Source: Antennarius striatus (Eukaryota > Chordata > Actinopteri > Lophiiformes > Antennariidae). Taken from it: DNA of 64,000 bases. Under the pieces are notes generated by a model. That model saw only the letters and a program-made list of their open reading frames with translations, had not been told where the DNA came from and searched no databases. Where the stretch lies: contig NC_090795.1 in assembly GCF_040054535.1 (NCBI RefSeq), positions 4,997,501 to 5,061,500 of the forward strand. The letters run 5' to 3'. Below, piece by piece: positions 49,001 to 61,300 of the stretch; position 1 is the stretch's first letter, and every line of letters starts with the position of its first letter. The position numbers and the translations under genes are program-made.

Positions 49001-52000
49001 GTGTTCATACTAATTATCATTATCAGCAGGAGGATTTGATGCACATTCAAGTCCTATCAGGGCTCCAGCTGTTATGCCCCAAAGACATCTCTGCCAGGCC
49101 TGCACTACTGCCACCCTCACTCTTTTCACTTGTTTCTGGGACGTTTAGCCTTCGGTTTGGTTTTTAGCAGCTGAAAAATGTGCCCATTGGGACTAAGGGG
49201 ACTGACTGGCCGATCAAAACCATTTCCCTACAAAGTACTTCATTTTGGATTGCTGTCCTGCTCTTATCGACCTCAAATTGGGTGATTATCTGAGAAACTT
49301 CCAAATTAAATTGCTTTAACCTTGTAGTCATGGTTCAATTTAAGAGCTGCTTATTTTTCTTGTATTTCATTTACACAGTATAGCAAGTTTCAACGTGCTT
49401 TCATAAATGTACATTTAAAAAAGTCGTTTAAATATCAGAAGCACTAATTGAAAATTAGTGTAGCAAATGTCAAATTGAAAAATCTAATACATGAAATACA
49501 CCAATATTTATATATAAAAACAAATTATTTCATGCAGTATAAAAAAATATGATGTCATGAAAATGTCAAGATGTGCAGTAATCTTTAATGACAAGTATTT
49601 TTAAACACTCAAGTGGATAGAATCCTGTTTGGCAAGCACATTACAGTTTACAGAGCACAGAATCATCAGTCAGCCGCTGTTCATTTATCCACTGATGTCC
49701 CTCGAGGATCGGTCCTCAGCCCACTGCTCACCATATACATCAATGACTATGTAACATCTGAATATAGATGACAAGTAAACCAATAAATAAAAACAACCTG
49801 ATTCAGATGGTATTAGTGCTTTAATAGTGGTGGTATAATTTTGCAGTTAAACACATCCCAGCACCGCACTCAGATTTCTCCAGGTGTACCAGGTTATAAT
49901 TCACTGCTCTCGAGTGCATCGTACTTAACAACTAACTAACGACTACTCGTCTGCCTTTAAAGATCCGGTTCAAGACCAAGGAGCCTCTGTGGGAAGATTG
50001 TTTCTCATTCCTCGTTCACAACCCCAGACGGCAGGAGCTGGAGGTGGAGGTAAAGCTGCACAAATCTTTACCGGCAGCATTTATGTTCCATGAGATCAAC
50101 AAGTGGTGGAAGCTAAAGAACTTTTTTTTTCTAACATAATCTCTCCTGTTTTTATCGCACAGGTGAAAGATGACAAGCACAAATGCACCCTGGGTAATTT
50201 GACGGTGCCTTTGAGCAGCCTGCTTGCGGAGGAGGACATGACGCTGTATCAGTGCTTCCCTCTCAAGAACTCGGGGCCCAGCTCCACCATCAAACTCAAG
50301 ATGGCCCTGAGGGTAAAAAGATAAATCAATGCATACTTGATTTTAAGGCCTCTTTGTTTCAGGAAACCAGAGCTGATATTTTAGGCAGAGTGGATCGAGG
50401 GAAAGCTGCGTAATGAGTGACAGAACAAATGAACTCAAGCAAGTTTTGTAGCATCAGCAACAAATGGAAAAGTATCACTTGGATTCTTAACTGCCTTCAT
50501 ATTTTATGCCTTCAGATCAATTTTAATTACAACGTGAGTGCTCAGAATTCGCCTACCCATTAGTAACTTTCGCTACAATCAGATTCTGTACAAGACTCTT
50601 GTAGTTTACAGTGGCAGATTTACCCCTGAAAGGCCTTTTTAAGACTGGAAAGAATTAACGCTGTAATGCTGAAACATTTCAGGCAAAACCTGGGTAAAAA
50701 CAGAAACGAATGGGGGTTCTACTTTTAATATCTTTGACTCACAGACTGTCCTAAGGGAAAACCTTAAGTTACTTTTACTAGTCTGTTACTTTTTATGCTA
50801 CTTTTCAGATTGCAGGACAATATTGCATTGCTAAATTTATTTGATGACTTTATTTACCACTTACTTTACATATTCTGATTAAAAATGCAAAATACATTAG
50901 ACATACATTATATTAATTATTTATCATAATGGCTTAAGGTTTTATTGATTAAATCATATTCAGTAATATAACAAGTAATTAAAGTTACGTCAGCTTTTAG
51001 CAGCAGCAAAGTGACTTTGGCCATCAAATATTATGATCTAGACATATAAAATTTATCATTCTAAAATGGGCCATTCTTCGTAATGTGTACTTTTACTTTT
51101 GGTACTTTAATTTATTTATGACAAGTAAGTAAGTAAGTATCTTCCCTGTTTTCACATAAGTAAAAGATCAGAGTAGTTCTTCCAGCAGTGCTTTTAAGAG
51201 TTCTTTTTTTTTTAAATTCTGAAATGTCCCCAATAAATAAGGGGGAGGGGGTGGAATTTAGATTATGGTGCAGAATTAATAATGACATTTACAGAATTCA
51301 GCAGCAACATTTCTTTCCAGAAATAGCACCGGTGTGGCTCAACAATCCCCACCCGCAGAACATGACATCTTCTGTTTACATCGACAACAGAAATAGTCCC
51401 TGTGAAACTTTTGGCAATAATAGCTGTGGGGAAGAAAAGGCCCCATTCCACCTCCCCATCCGTGTTTAATTTACTCCTGAAATCAGACATGAACTCGTTA
51501 TGCAAACAGTGACGAGGCACTAGTGAAATATTCTGTTAAACACCGAAATCATTTCTTCTCCTGCCAGAAAACATCACATCCTCTCACAGGTCAATTTCGT
51601 TTCTCTTCTTGATACAAAAACAGAGTGCATTCCCTTTTATTAAACTATCACAGCTGATCAAATAAAACAGTGAAGCCAAACCAAACAATATTGAAAGGCA
51701 CTCGCATAACTTTCCTGTCATGTCACAACCGACTTATCAGTAATAAATACAGATATTCAAAAAGGGGAAACTCAATAACTCAATTCCTGACTGATTAGAG
51801 CGCCATAGCTATGACTGAACAAATACCTGAAATACCTGATTTTAGATTTTTTAGCTTTAAAAAAGCTGCATTTTTCTGGAATGGAAGGGGACCTACATCG
51901 GATACTTATTTGACAGAGAAGAAAACATTCTAATCCCATTCCAGTGCTGAGCTGTTGTTTTTTTCCCTTGTTCTAAGTCATGTACTGGTGTGTTGGTGCA

Positions 52001-53712
52001 GATCCTATCGCTGGAGAAGCAGATTTCCTCAGATCAGCCCTCCTCCGTCCTGGTCAAGAAGTCCTGTGCGCCTCAGCCGATCCCTGCCCCCGCACAGAGA
52101 CGATCGGTTTCAGATTCCCCACTGATTCCACCCACGCCCTTACAACCTGTGCACACCTCCACCCTCGCTCTCCATCAGAAGGACGGCGAGCCGTACTCCG
52201 CCAGCCCTCTGCGCAGCGCCTCCAACCTGAGCATCTGCATGTCCACCTCCCAGAAACACCTTCCACATAAAGAGTCCACACCCAGCCTGGCCTCGGATAT
52301 CTCTCTGCCCTTTGCGTCTTTGGAGCTTCAGCAAAGGCTTTCTCAGCTGCAGAAGTAAATGTCAAACGGAAAACGTAGCGTCCACCTACTGTTCCTATCA
52401 GACTTGATCTATGTAGTCCTCATTTCCTTTGATTTTTAACATTCTCAATTCATTTAGAAACTCCTGCAATTACATCTGATGACATGTCATTTTTGAAAAT
52501 ATGCATTTTATGAATATTAAACCAGATTGTCTGCAGAGCTATTTATGCAAAGCGTGCTACAGAAACTCAGCTGCCATTTGTAAAAAGTGACGCCAACTTT
52601 CTCTTGTGGGTTTACAGCGGCTCGGCCCCAAGCCAGTACCCCCTGGGTGAGGTCCAGCTCACCGTCCGTCACAGCTCCCAGAGGAACAAGCTCATTGTGG
52701 TGGTCCACGCTTGCCGGTGAGGTCATCAGCTGCCAATGCACACAGCATTTCTATTAGCTGCTCGTGAGATATACTGTTGACTTTCACTCCCAAATATTTA
52801 TTGCCATTTGTAGAGGCGATACTTTAGATCCTCCAGTTCTATGTGGAGCAACAAGCATTTAAGAAATAACCCCAACAACACGTGCCTGACAGCATGTGAG
52901 TAAAAGTATTTTGTCCTGTGTGTCCTCAGTAACTTGATAGCCTTCACCAAAGACGGTTCAGATCCCTTCATCCGCATCTATCTGCTGCCCGACAAGAGCC
53001 GAACAGGGAGGAGGAAGACCACTGCCGCAAAGAGGACCCTCAACCCTGTTTATGATCAGACGTGAGTTTAGATATCATTGCTTTCTCATACCTGAAATGT
53101 TTTTCGGATTACAAACACGAGGCAGGTTTATAATCCAAGTATTTACGACTGCTGAGATGTGAGCTGCAGTTGTCGGTTCTTTAACATGTTGCCACTTCTT
53201 TGAAAGTCAAGTTCTATCTATCTTTATGTGTTTGGTTTTTTTAAAAACTGATGTGTTAAACTGGATGTGTTTGTAGGTTCGAGTTCAGCGTATCCATAGT
53301 AGAGCTCCACAGGAGGACCCTGGATGTCGCTGTGAAGAATGGAGGGAGCCTCCTGTCAAAACACAAAGGACTTTTGGGGAAGGTAACTCCTGCAGCTTTG
53401 TGTTTATTTCTGATCTGACAACTATTCTCCAGCAGCTGAGCTGGTTCATAGCACCCCTTAGAGTCTGAAAACCCAACTACTCCTTTACTCTTTGCAGGTA
53501 CTGGTAGATTTAAGTGGTGAAGACATATCAAGAGGATGGACACAGTGGTAAACATTGATTTATCTCTTTTTTTGGGGGGGGGTGGTAAGATTCTGCCTAT
53601 TTTAGAAGTTAAAAATAAACATTTTGCATTTTTTTCATGCAGGTATGATCTGAGTGAAGATGGTCTCTCATCTCATGGTGCAAGAAATGTCCAAGACTCC
53701 CTACTCACTTAG
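28026..53712 (+). CDS. esyt2: Extended synaptotagmin-2
   Basis: An ER-anchored tether that binds plasma-membrane phosphoinositides and moves lipids at ER-plasma membrane contacts. Twenty-two exons (28026-28415, 32261-32302, 32797-32931, 33261-33337, 34201-34273, 36117-36206, 39565-39620, 43071-43191, 44028-44204 and on to 53643-53712) keep phase and give about 866 residues; human is about 921. Exon 1 holds a polar N-terminus and a hydrophobic hairpin (FVLIFPIYALGYFEFSFSWLL). The SMP lipid-transfer domain runs from VHFPDVERVEWLNK to about residue 328. C2A (residues 329-455) keeps acidic loops (KSDPYG; ELFDEDPDKDDFLG). C2B is encoded from 45347 to 50312. A Ser/Pro-rich linker (52002-52354) with SLASDISLPFASLELQQRL precedes C2C, which has a basic patch (KSRTGRRKTTAAKR) suited to PIP2 binding. 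The copy number of esyt2 in this fish is unknown. Confidence 0.97.
29194..29270. repeat. (AAGAT)n tract joined to a dispersed-repeat end
   Basis: Four to five copies of a TAAGA/AAGAT pentanucleotide are followed by sequence reading roughly CTTTATTCATTCCACAGTGAGG and GAAATTTCCA..TTACAGCAGC. That arrangement recurs at the ends of dispersed repeats in many teleost genomes, recalled from memory; I cannot assign a family. It lies in esyt2 intron 1. Confidence 0.4.
32354..32404. repeat. (ACC)n microsatellite
   Basis: About 16 near-perfect CCA/ACC units lie in esyt2 intron 2, only some 50 bases after the exon ending at 32302. On the minus strand it creates spurious poly-Gly or poly-Trp frames. It is likely length-polymorphic. 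Confidence 0.95.
33041..33066. repeat. (TG)13 microsatellite
   Basis: Thirteen uninterrupted TG units lie in the esyt2 intron between the exons at 32797-32931 and 33261-33337, followed by G-rich sequence. Confidence 0.95.
37145..37665 (-). mobile_element. Decayed non-LTR retrotransposon (LINE) fragment, C-terminal ORF2 region
   Basis: The minus strand reads VEKFKYLGVLFTSEGRMKCE followed by IGAASAMTRSLYRSVVVKKE, SIYVPSLTYGHELWV and RTRSRIQAIKISFL, a segment downstream of the reverse transcriptase domain that is very common in fish LINEs. After MAGCTLR the expected middle is missing. A second block in another frame (near 37230-37330) reads RLAWERLGIPLEEL and SGEREVWASLPRLLP, the usual end of the same protein. 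The copy is therefore internally deleted and frameshifted. It lies in the esyt2 intron between 36206 and 39565 and is antisense to that gene. The clade is not assigned. Confidence 0.85.
46494..46556 (+). other. esyt2: esyt2 cassette exon (21 codons) in C2B
   Basis: A 63-base phase-0 exon with good borders (TTAAAG before, GTAATG after) encodes SNLSDFTNDGLKQVSVFKAL plus K. It lies between the exon ending in SAQNLP (45442) and the one starting SAKKTSSEPS (48225). Human ESYT2 has an alternatively used 21-residue segment of similar pattern at the same point. The reading frame is preserved with or without it, so it is probably an alternative exon; its use here is inferred. Confidence 0.75.
49675..49777 (+). 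mobile_element. Short reverse-transcriptase relic
   Basis: The plus strand reads STDVPRGSVLSPLLTIYIND, a clear match to the VPQGSVLGPLLFxIYIND motif shared by LINE reverse transcriptases, followed by a stop. No flanking domain is preserved, so it is an old fragment. It lies in the esyt2 intron between 48299 and 49963. Confidence 0.75.
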
Positions 53713-54625
53713 CCACACCACCTCTCTTCTGTGATATAAAACAGACATGTTGTTAATGTAAGGGCACACCATTCTGTTGTACTGAAACATTTTTCATATA
53801 GTTTACAGCCTCTCCTCTGGCATGCAAGACGTTTTTGATCATTGTTTCATAGATGGTCATGACTGATGGATATTGTAATATACCGTAATGTGTTGAAACA
53901 CACTAACTGCCTTGTGTATGTTTTCAGTGTTTTTGTGTAAATATCAAATTTCCAATGCATTCAAGAATTTGTAGGAGTTTTCAGGCCACTTTATTCAAGT
54001 TATGGAAATCATATCAAAACCTGGAATAAAAAATTGCTACGGCTTCTGTCCAAATTCTCATATTGGATCAATTTTGTTTTACTGTCTGAGAAAATTCTTA
54101 CCAAAGGAACAGATACAATCACAAAAGTAGGCTTCAGTAGCAGTGTTGATTTTGATATATTTTGTTATGCAGTGTTATGCAGATTTTTTTTTTTTTACCT
54201 CTTATTGTTATTTATGCTTGATTAAAAACACAGAATGCACATGTGCAAGGAATAAAATTATTGCTGTGTATATTATAAGAGGACTGTGCAATATTGGTCA
54301 TTCTGAACATTATCTCAGATACTGAAAACCTGGTGGTATTTTAGGGCTATGAACAATACAGAGGATACTTGAATAAGGGTTTTACTGTGGTTCAAACCAT
54401 ATGGAGGTCAAATAAACAGAAAGATTTGAGGGGAATGAACAGTTGTTGTGATGTTATGCCAAGATGAATAGTCAGGAATGTGCATGTTTTGTCATGCATT
54501 CAGAATTGTATTTTATTTTTTGGAGCATTCAAATACCATTTCTTGTTATCTATAATGTGCCTTAAAAATTGCGATGTAATTTTTGCCTTCTTAATTTTAT
54601 TATTTTGAATGATATGATTTTGAAG

Positions 54626-54631
54626 AATAAA
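54626..54631 (+). terminator. esyt2: Probable polyadenylation signal of esyt2
   Basis: A canonical AATAAA lies about 910 bases after the esyt2 stop codon and is followed by a T-rich stretch from about 54660. Earlier AATAAA copies at about 54024 and 54251 are possible alternatives. Confidence 0.55.
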
Positions 54632-55015
54632 TGTTTTCTCTTGCGAAAACGGTCTCTTGCTTTATTTTTTAATTCTGGTATTCATGGCCGGCAACAAATA
54701 TGAATTATTTCCATCCTTTAACGTAAACACTGGATGGATTGTGTGACATTTTAATTTCCTTTAGAAATTGCCTGAATTAAACCTTGCAGCATTATTTCCC
54801 TTGACTACTGATGTCTAATCGATGGGAGAGATTACCAACCGAGGACTCCAAATTACATATGCAGCTACAGTAAAGCGCCTTGGTGAAGATCAACGCTCTG
54901 GTGGGGGAAGGATGCATAAATTGCGGAGATGCACACAGTATATGCGGTAGTCTGGCGCCATCAAGCGGCAGAAATAGCGAACGACAATGATACGTAATAG
55001 TATGACAGTCAAAGC

Positions 55016-55066
55016 TGACGTACTACGTCATGACGTAGGGAGTTGGCGAAATCCAAATTTGCGCGG
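55016..55066 (+). promoter_or_regulatory. ncapg2 promoter motifs: ATF/CREB palindrome and E2F-like sites
   Basis: TGACGTA at 55016-55022 is followed by the perfect 14-base palindrome TACGTCATGACGTA (55024-55037), then TTGGCGAAA (55043-55051) and TTTGCGCGG (55058-55066), which resemble E2F sites. All lie 320-370 bases upstream of the ncapg2 ATG, probably near its transcription start. E2F control would suit a mitotic condensin gene. Binding is inferred from motif alone. Confidence 0.5.
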
Positions 55067-55381
55067 GTTTGCTGCTATGGGTGGCTGTCGTCTGCTTGTC
55101 GGCTTAGGAAAACGTAAATAAAACCACAAAAGGTGACGAATTTGTTTTAATATGTAAAACTATCGTGACAACAAGTTATTGTACTGCTAATACTATGGGG
55201 TAGAACCGTGTTTACTATCGCAAACAACACTTAATGCTAGCAACAAACGGACTGCCGGGTTTGTTTTGGTTTTGTTACATGTAGTTAGCTTGAACTGACC
55301 GCTTCACCGCTTGTCACAGGTTTATCGGAAGTCTTCACGTTGGTTCTTATTCCTTGGAGAGAGAAAAATAAAACCCTAAAC

Positions 55382-58300
55382 ATGTCCAAACGAGAGGCCT
55401 TTTTAGAATCCGCCTGTAAGGAAAATGTTGAGGACTTCCTTCGCTTTATCCAGCTTCACGTAAGTCCCTTCTTGTACAGTTACTGTGAACAGAGAATTGA
55501 AACTATTATTCTTCATCAAGCTGTTTTTATGAGTGTAGTTTGAACATTTTAAAAGAAATGGTCACATTTGTCATATTCTGCCTTTAAGTGAATTGCTAAA
55601 TTTGGACAGTATAATAAATGTCTAATGTAAAAATACGTTGAAATTTCTGAACTAAAATAAAGTTTACAATCACCAATAGAAAGTGCTTCTGTCTATCCTG
55701 TCTGCATTGACTTCTGACTTCATTGCTAAGCAGAAGGACAAAACCGATCCTTTCGATGTCGAGGAGGTGGTGCAGGAGATGCCGAGGGACCAGAGGCAGA
55801 CTCTGTGGAGAAAACTGGCTTCACTTCTTCAGGACGTCCTGCAGGAGTTACCCCCGGAGCGATGGGAGGAAACAGAATCAGCCGTAGACCCTGTGAGTTC
55901 ACCCCATGTTACTTTCTTTTGCTTGTGTTTTAGAATTTCATTTGAACTGCGTATAGATGTTTGTTTGTTTTTTACTACCATCTGTTTTTCCTTTAGAAAC
56001 CTGTCATGGCTGTGGTGGATGCTGTGACACAAGTGGCTGCACTGTCTGTAAAGGTCCTCCAAGACGATGACACCTACGATGCCCTTGTGGAAATTGCCCA
56101 CAAGCTTCATGGTCGGTGTCCCCGTGAATCTGTCTTGTTGCGACAAGTGTTCGGATGATAGTTATTTTCTTTTCACGGAATGAGTTTGTTGTAAATGTTT
56201 GTCTTGCAGACGCTCTGGTGTCATTGTCTGTCTCAGAGGCACCTCTGCAGCTCCATATCCACACCGTCTGTGAGGCCTGGTGGAAGAAGGGCCTGACTGA
56301 GAAAGAAAAGTTTGGTCGCACCGCTTTCCTCATCTCTCTGCAGAAGAGTTTCATTCTGAAGAAACCGGTGAGCACATGACCTCAATTATAAGTCAGACCG
56401 ATCAATTTTTGGCCTTTTGCTCTGGCTGTAAGGTTATATTTCCCTCATCCAGGGTGTTGAAATCCAAAGAGTCTGGAGTCTCCGCGATGTGCTCTTGAGT
56501 CTCGACTACTCATCAGAAGACAATAAGCAGATTATCGATTTGTTGCTTCAATGCTTTCACCGTCCCACTTACATCAAAAGCGACGATGTGAGTCAAGTGA
56601 TACTCCATTGCTGTGCTTGTTTGAATCACCTTCACTGGTCTTTTCCTCCCATTGTTGCTTAATTTCTTAGTTATCAACCTAATTATGTGTTTATTGCTAC
56701 AGGGAAAAAGATTCCTTGTGTTTCTTTTCAGCTGGAATGTCAACTTCATCTGGGTCATTCATGGAACCATCAAAAACCAGCTTGAGTTTTACACTAAGTA
56801 AGATGCTCAATTTATTCTCTTAGACAGTAATTGATTTTCTCTTGAAGTTATCTACTACTGCATTGCTTTTTTTCAGGATTTTGACCACTCATATTATGGA
56901 GATTTACTTCAGAGCCTGGAAGAAGGCTAGCGGGGAATTCCAGGAGCAGATCGAGAGCTCATGCATTCAGGATTTTATGCAGAATGCCATCTTCCTTCAT
57001 AGATCATCTCCTGTCCACACCAAAGTCCGACAGGTAGACTGATGACCGTTTGTCATGATTTGTGTACTTTGCCATCTACAATTTTTCTCTAATCTTCATT
57101 GCCTTCCGCAGATCATGAGCTATTTCCACTCAAGGAAGGGCTGTCATCTGGTGGACAGGATGCTCCACAATCTCTACAAACCTATTCTCTGGAAATCTTT
57201 AAGTGTAAGACAGCATGTTTCTAACTACATTCATGACCTGTTTTAGTATTTCTTTCGAGTCTAACGTTCCTGTTTAATATCTACAGGTTCCAAACTTTGA
57301 GGTGCGTGCGAATGCCACTTTGCTTTTCACTGAGGCCTTCCCTCTCCATGACCCTGATCAGAACACCAAGGATATCGATGAGGCCATCCAAAAACAGTTG
57401 GACACAGCAATGGTGAGACTCTTTACATTGTAAAATAGCGAGATGTAATGAAAATCAAAATAACAAACCACCCATCTGTCATCCACAGGCCCTCCTTGAT
57501 GACCCTCATCCCACTGTGCGTTCCAATGCCATCCTGGGTGTCTGTAAGATACTGGCTAAGTGCTGGGATGTCCTCCCTCCGGCGATCATCACAGACTTCC
57601 TGAAGAAGCTGGTGGTGGAGCTTGCGGCTGACAGCAGCTCCCCTGACGTCCGGTGCTCAGTTTTCAAAGTAGGAAATTCTGTTTTTATCGGAGAATATGT
57701 ACAGATGTGGAACCCTTAAGAATTAATTTATGTTATTCCACCCTGTCTCAGATCTAAGATGAGAATGACATAAATCTGACAGTAATTAAAGATACTTGTC
57801 CAAAGATTTTGTGATGCGTCAGGCAGGATATGTAATATTGTGTAACTTTTCCCCAGTGTCTCAATATAGTACTAGACAACGCTCTCAGCTATCCGATACT
57901 GGAAAAACTCCTGCCGACTGTTAAATACAGCCTTCATGACAACTCAGAGAAAGTGCGTACAGCTTTCCTTGACATGCTTATCAAGGTGAAGGCGATGCGT
58001 GCTGCCAAGGTACACTCACTTTTTTTCTCTATACACTGTTGAAACAAATTTAAAGCTCTACAGAGTGCTGCCGGTGTGTTTTTACTGCAGTTTTATTTTG
58101 TTACTAGAAGTACAGAAACCTTTCATGTGCGCATTAAACGCACATTAAATGTTTTCTGTAATAATAATTAAGCAGTGGAACAAAACCTGGAATGGCGGCT
58201 GTCCTGCGTCTTGATGAGTACAATCCACTGATCAGAGTGGTTTGGATGGGGGTGGACTGCTGTATTGTATTTAAGTATAATTATATAATAATAATACTGT

Positions 58301-61300
58301 AGCTTCAAGTGTCATGTGTGATAAATTTGGGAGCTGTCTAAATAATAGCAGTGCAACAAAAACCCCAAACCACATAACAGGATGGAGTGGATCTGTATTT
58401 GAAAGCCAAGCTGAGTATTAAGAAGCTTCTAAAAGCTGGGAATTAAGAAATGAGAAGACCATGAAGGCAAAAACATTCCAGCAGAATAATTTTATCAGCT
58501 CTGGAAAGAAGTTAAGACTATTAATAACAGTACGGAGCAGAGGCGTCAGGCGCTGATGGATGCTGTGCTTCTGAAAAGCATCGAATGATTTAAAAAAAAA
58601 TTTAATTGTGTTAAGCGAGATGAGTTTAATGCCCTTCATGTTCCAAATAGTGATGATCTGCTTAGGTCTGATGAAGCCGGCGCCAAATAACAGCTGAACA
58701 TCTCCAGTGTGACCGAGACTCTGTTACTCAGTCTTAAATTCAGACGTAATCCAACTAAATGAAATTTAAATATGTCTGTACACTACGCAAGGTAGTGCCA
58801 AGGGTAAGAAAGAGGTATTTGTGTGTGCTGCTCTCCAGTTTTGGGACGTGTGTAACATGGAGCACCTGCTTGCTCGCCTGGCGATCGATTCCCAGTCGGT
58901 TTCCAAGCGTATCGTTGATCTGCTCTTCAAGTCCTTCTTCCCCGTCAACGAGTCAGAGAGGGAGTGGTGCTGTCGCTGCATCACCCTTATTCAGATGAAC
59001 CCCATGGCTGCCAGGAAGTTCTACCAGTATGCCCACAAACACACTGCCCCCACCAATATCAGTGAGTGCTCTTACCCCTGACTGAAGACCGGCCAAACCT
59101 GACTTCATGTTGAGTGTTGTATTTATGTGAATCTGTTTGCCCGTCCAGTCAAGCTGATGTTGGCGATTCGCCGCATTCTGAACAGCTGCATCCAGACAGA
59201 CTGCGACCAGTCCGACGTGATTGAAGGCAACAAGGAGAACAGCGCAGTAAGTAAAAGAATTCCAGAGTTGACAGATCAAGTTTGGTTATTTCTTAAAGTT
59301 GTGTAGATTTTTATGTTTTCAATCTTACTTTAGAGTCACAAAGTAAACTGGACGAAAATAGGAACAAGAGGCCACTTTATTTTCTTTATTCATGCGTTTG
59401 AAGTCTGGTTTTTGGACACATTTAAGAGACAAAATATGAGCCACCACCCACAGACATACTGCAGTGTAGAACAAATCCATCTCTATCTGTTACCTCACTA
59501 ATAAACCTGTTTCAATGAGTCAGCAAACACTAGTCAGTATACTTTCCATCAAAGTAGAATTTGTAGCTGTGCTGATTATTTTCTAGATTAATTATTTAAT
59601 CAGTGAGTCTATAAAATGTGAAAGCAAATAAATAAAGTTTTATCGCAGCAGGCTGAACCTCTGCTGGGGAAAGACACGGCCATCGTGTCACGCCTGCTAG
59701 AGGTCGTGGTCATCCTGTGGAGGAGTGTTGAAAAGGCCCTGAGGCAAAACAAAGAGGCCCAAAACTACACGTTTGCCAAGTTTGGAAATGTCCTATCCAA
59801 GTATTTCCAGGCTTTTGAGGTATTTAAACCTGCAACTCTTGTCATTTTCAGATATCCTCCCATCAGTAAGTGTCAGTGTAACGCTTTGTTGATTTGCTTT
59901 CAGGATGAACAGTGTACCGTCCCCCTCATACAGCTGGCTGCATTCATGCCTCCAGCTGCAGTCCCAACATTCAGGTGCCATCAGTCGACTTTCACCTTTT
60001 GCTGGTCTCTGTTTCTGTTGTGTCTGACTCGCCTCCCTCGTGCCTCTTTGCCGCCTCCAGCTGCGGCATCCTGTCCAGGCTGAGACGGATGGAGGAGCGA
60101 TCGGCGCCGGCGCAGTACAACCAGTTGTTAGACTGCATGTGCAGCTGGGGCCAAACTTCTGACATCTTAGAGCTCATCACTGACTGGCTGGCTGAGGCTC
60201 TTCCTAAACAGGGGGTCCGTCAGAACTTCACCACAGAGCTCTGACTTTAGCACAAACGCCTGAAGCATTGACTTTCACTAATTTTTATGAAAAGTAAAAG
60301 GCTTGATCCCAACACAACCTTTGTTACTCAGGACAAGGTGAGCGCCGGTCGAAAGGTGCGTATACAGGAGACGGTGGAGGCCAAACCCGATCTGGCACTT
60401 GCTTACCTGGAGTATTTGTTCAGCCACCGTTCAGCACGGGAGAAAGTCCTGGATCTCGGCGAGAAGCCGCTGAAGCAGCTTCACACTGTTCTAGGAAGCT
60501 GGAGGGTACAATAGGCACCATTGCTTTCGACAGGTGTTTTCCACATTTCCTCAGCAACATGTGAATCAGAATGATGTTTGTCTCAACAGTCGGTGCTGTA
60601 CACCCATCTCGCCTCCAGCACAGCTGACCCTAAAGGGCCGGCGGTGGAGACGGCTCTCAGGGTCTTTGTGTTCCACGGTCGCCTCGGCGCACATCTGCAG
60701 CATAGCGTGAGTGTGTCGTTGTCCACAAATCTGTCTCATCCACTCGTCTAAAATCTCTGGATTCATTCAATCTAAGCTTGTATTTTATTATGTTCTGAGA
60801 ATGAACCCTGTATTTTCACTCTAGTCCTCAGAGGGTCGAGAGTACCTCCTTTCTCTGGAGCACGTAGTGGCGTGGGTAGCTGAAAGGGTGTTGCCCTTCC
60901 TCACCAAAAATCCCGAGGAAGAGGAGGAGGGTTGTCCAGAGAAGTCACGGCCATTGGCTGCACAGATAACAGAGGTGAGCTCCAGGATTACTGATTAAAA
61001 TAAATGCACTTGTACATATTTTCATGAGAAGATTTTAGACTGGAAGTGTTCAAGAAGAATTAATTAAGTCCAAACAGATATGCATTAAGTCCACACTTCA
61101 ATTAAGTGAGGCGAAAATAACTTGCTGAATGAGCAGAAAGAAACAGCATTTAATTTGTTCAAATAGCGAAAATATAAATGGTGTCCATTAAGGGAGACGG
61201 GACGCTCATTTCCTCTGCAGCCAAATGTGTTTTTATGCCCACAGACCAGGTCCTTTTCCATAATGAGGAATAGTTTATAGCAGCTACAGGGATGATTGTG

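Larger units (their letters stand above)
53713..55381. other. esyt2 3' untranslated region and ncapg2 promoter region
   Basis: The first part, up to about 54650, looks like the esyt2 3' untranslated region and ends near an AATAAA at 54626-54631. The remainder to 55381 holds the ncapg2 promoter and leader. Short open frames (54034-54325) have no support. The ATF/CREB-type palindrome and E2F-like motifs at 55016-55066 are described separately. Confidence 0.65.
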
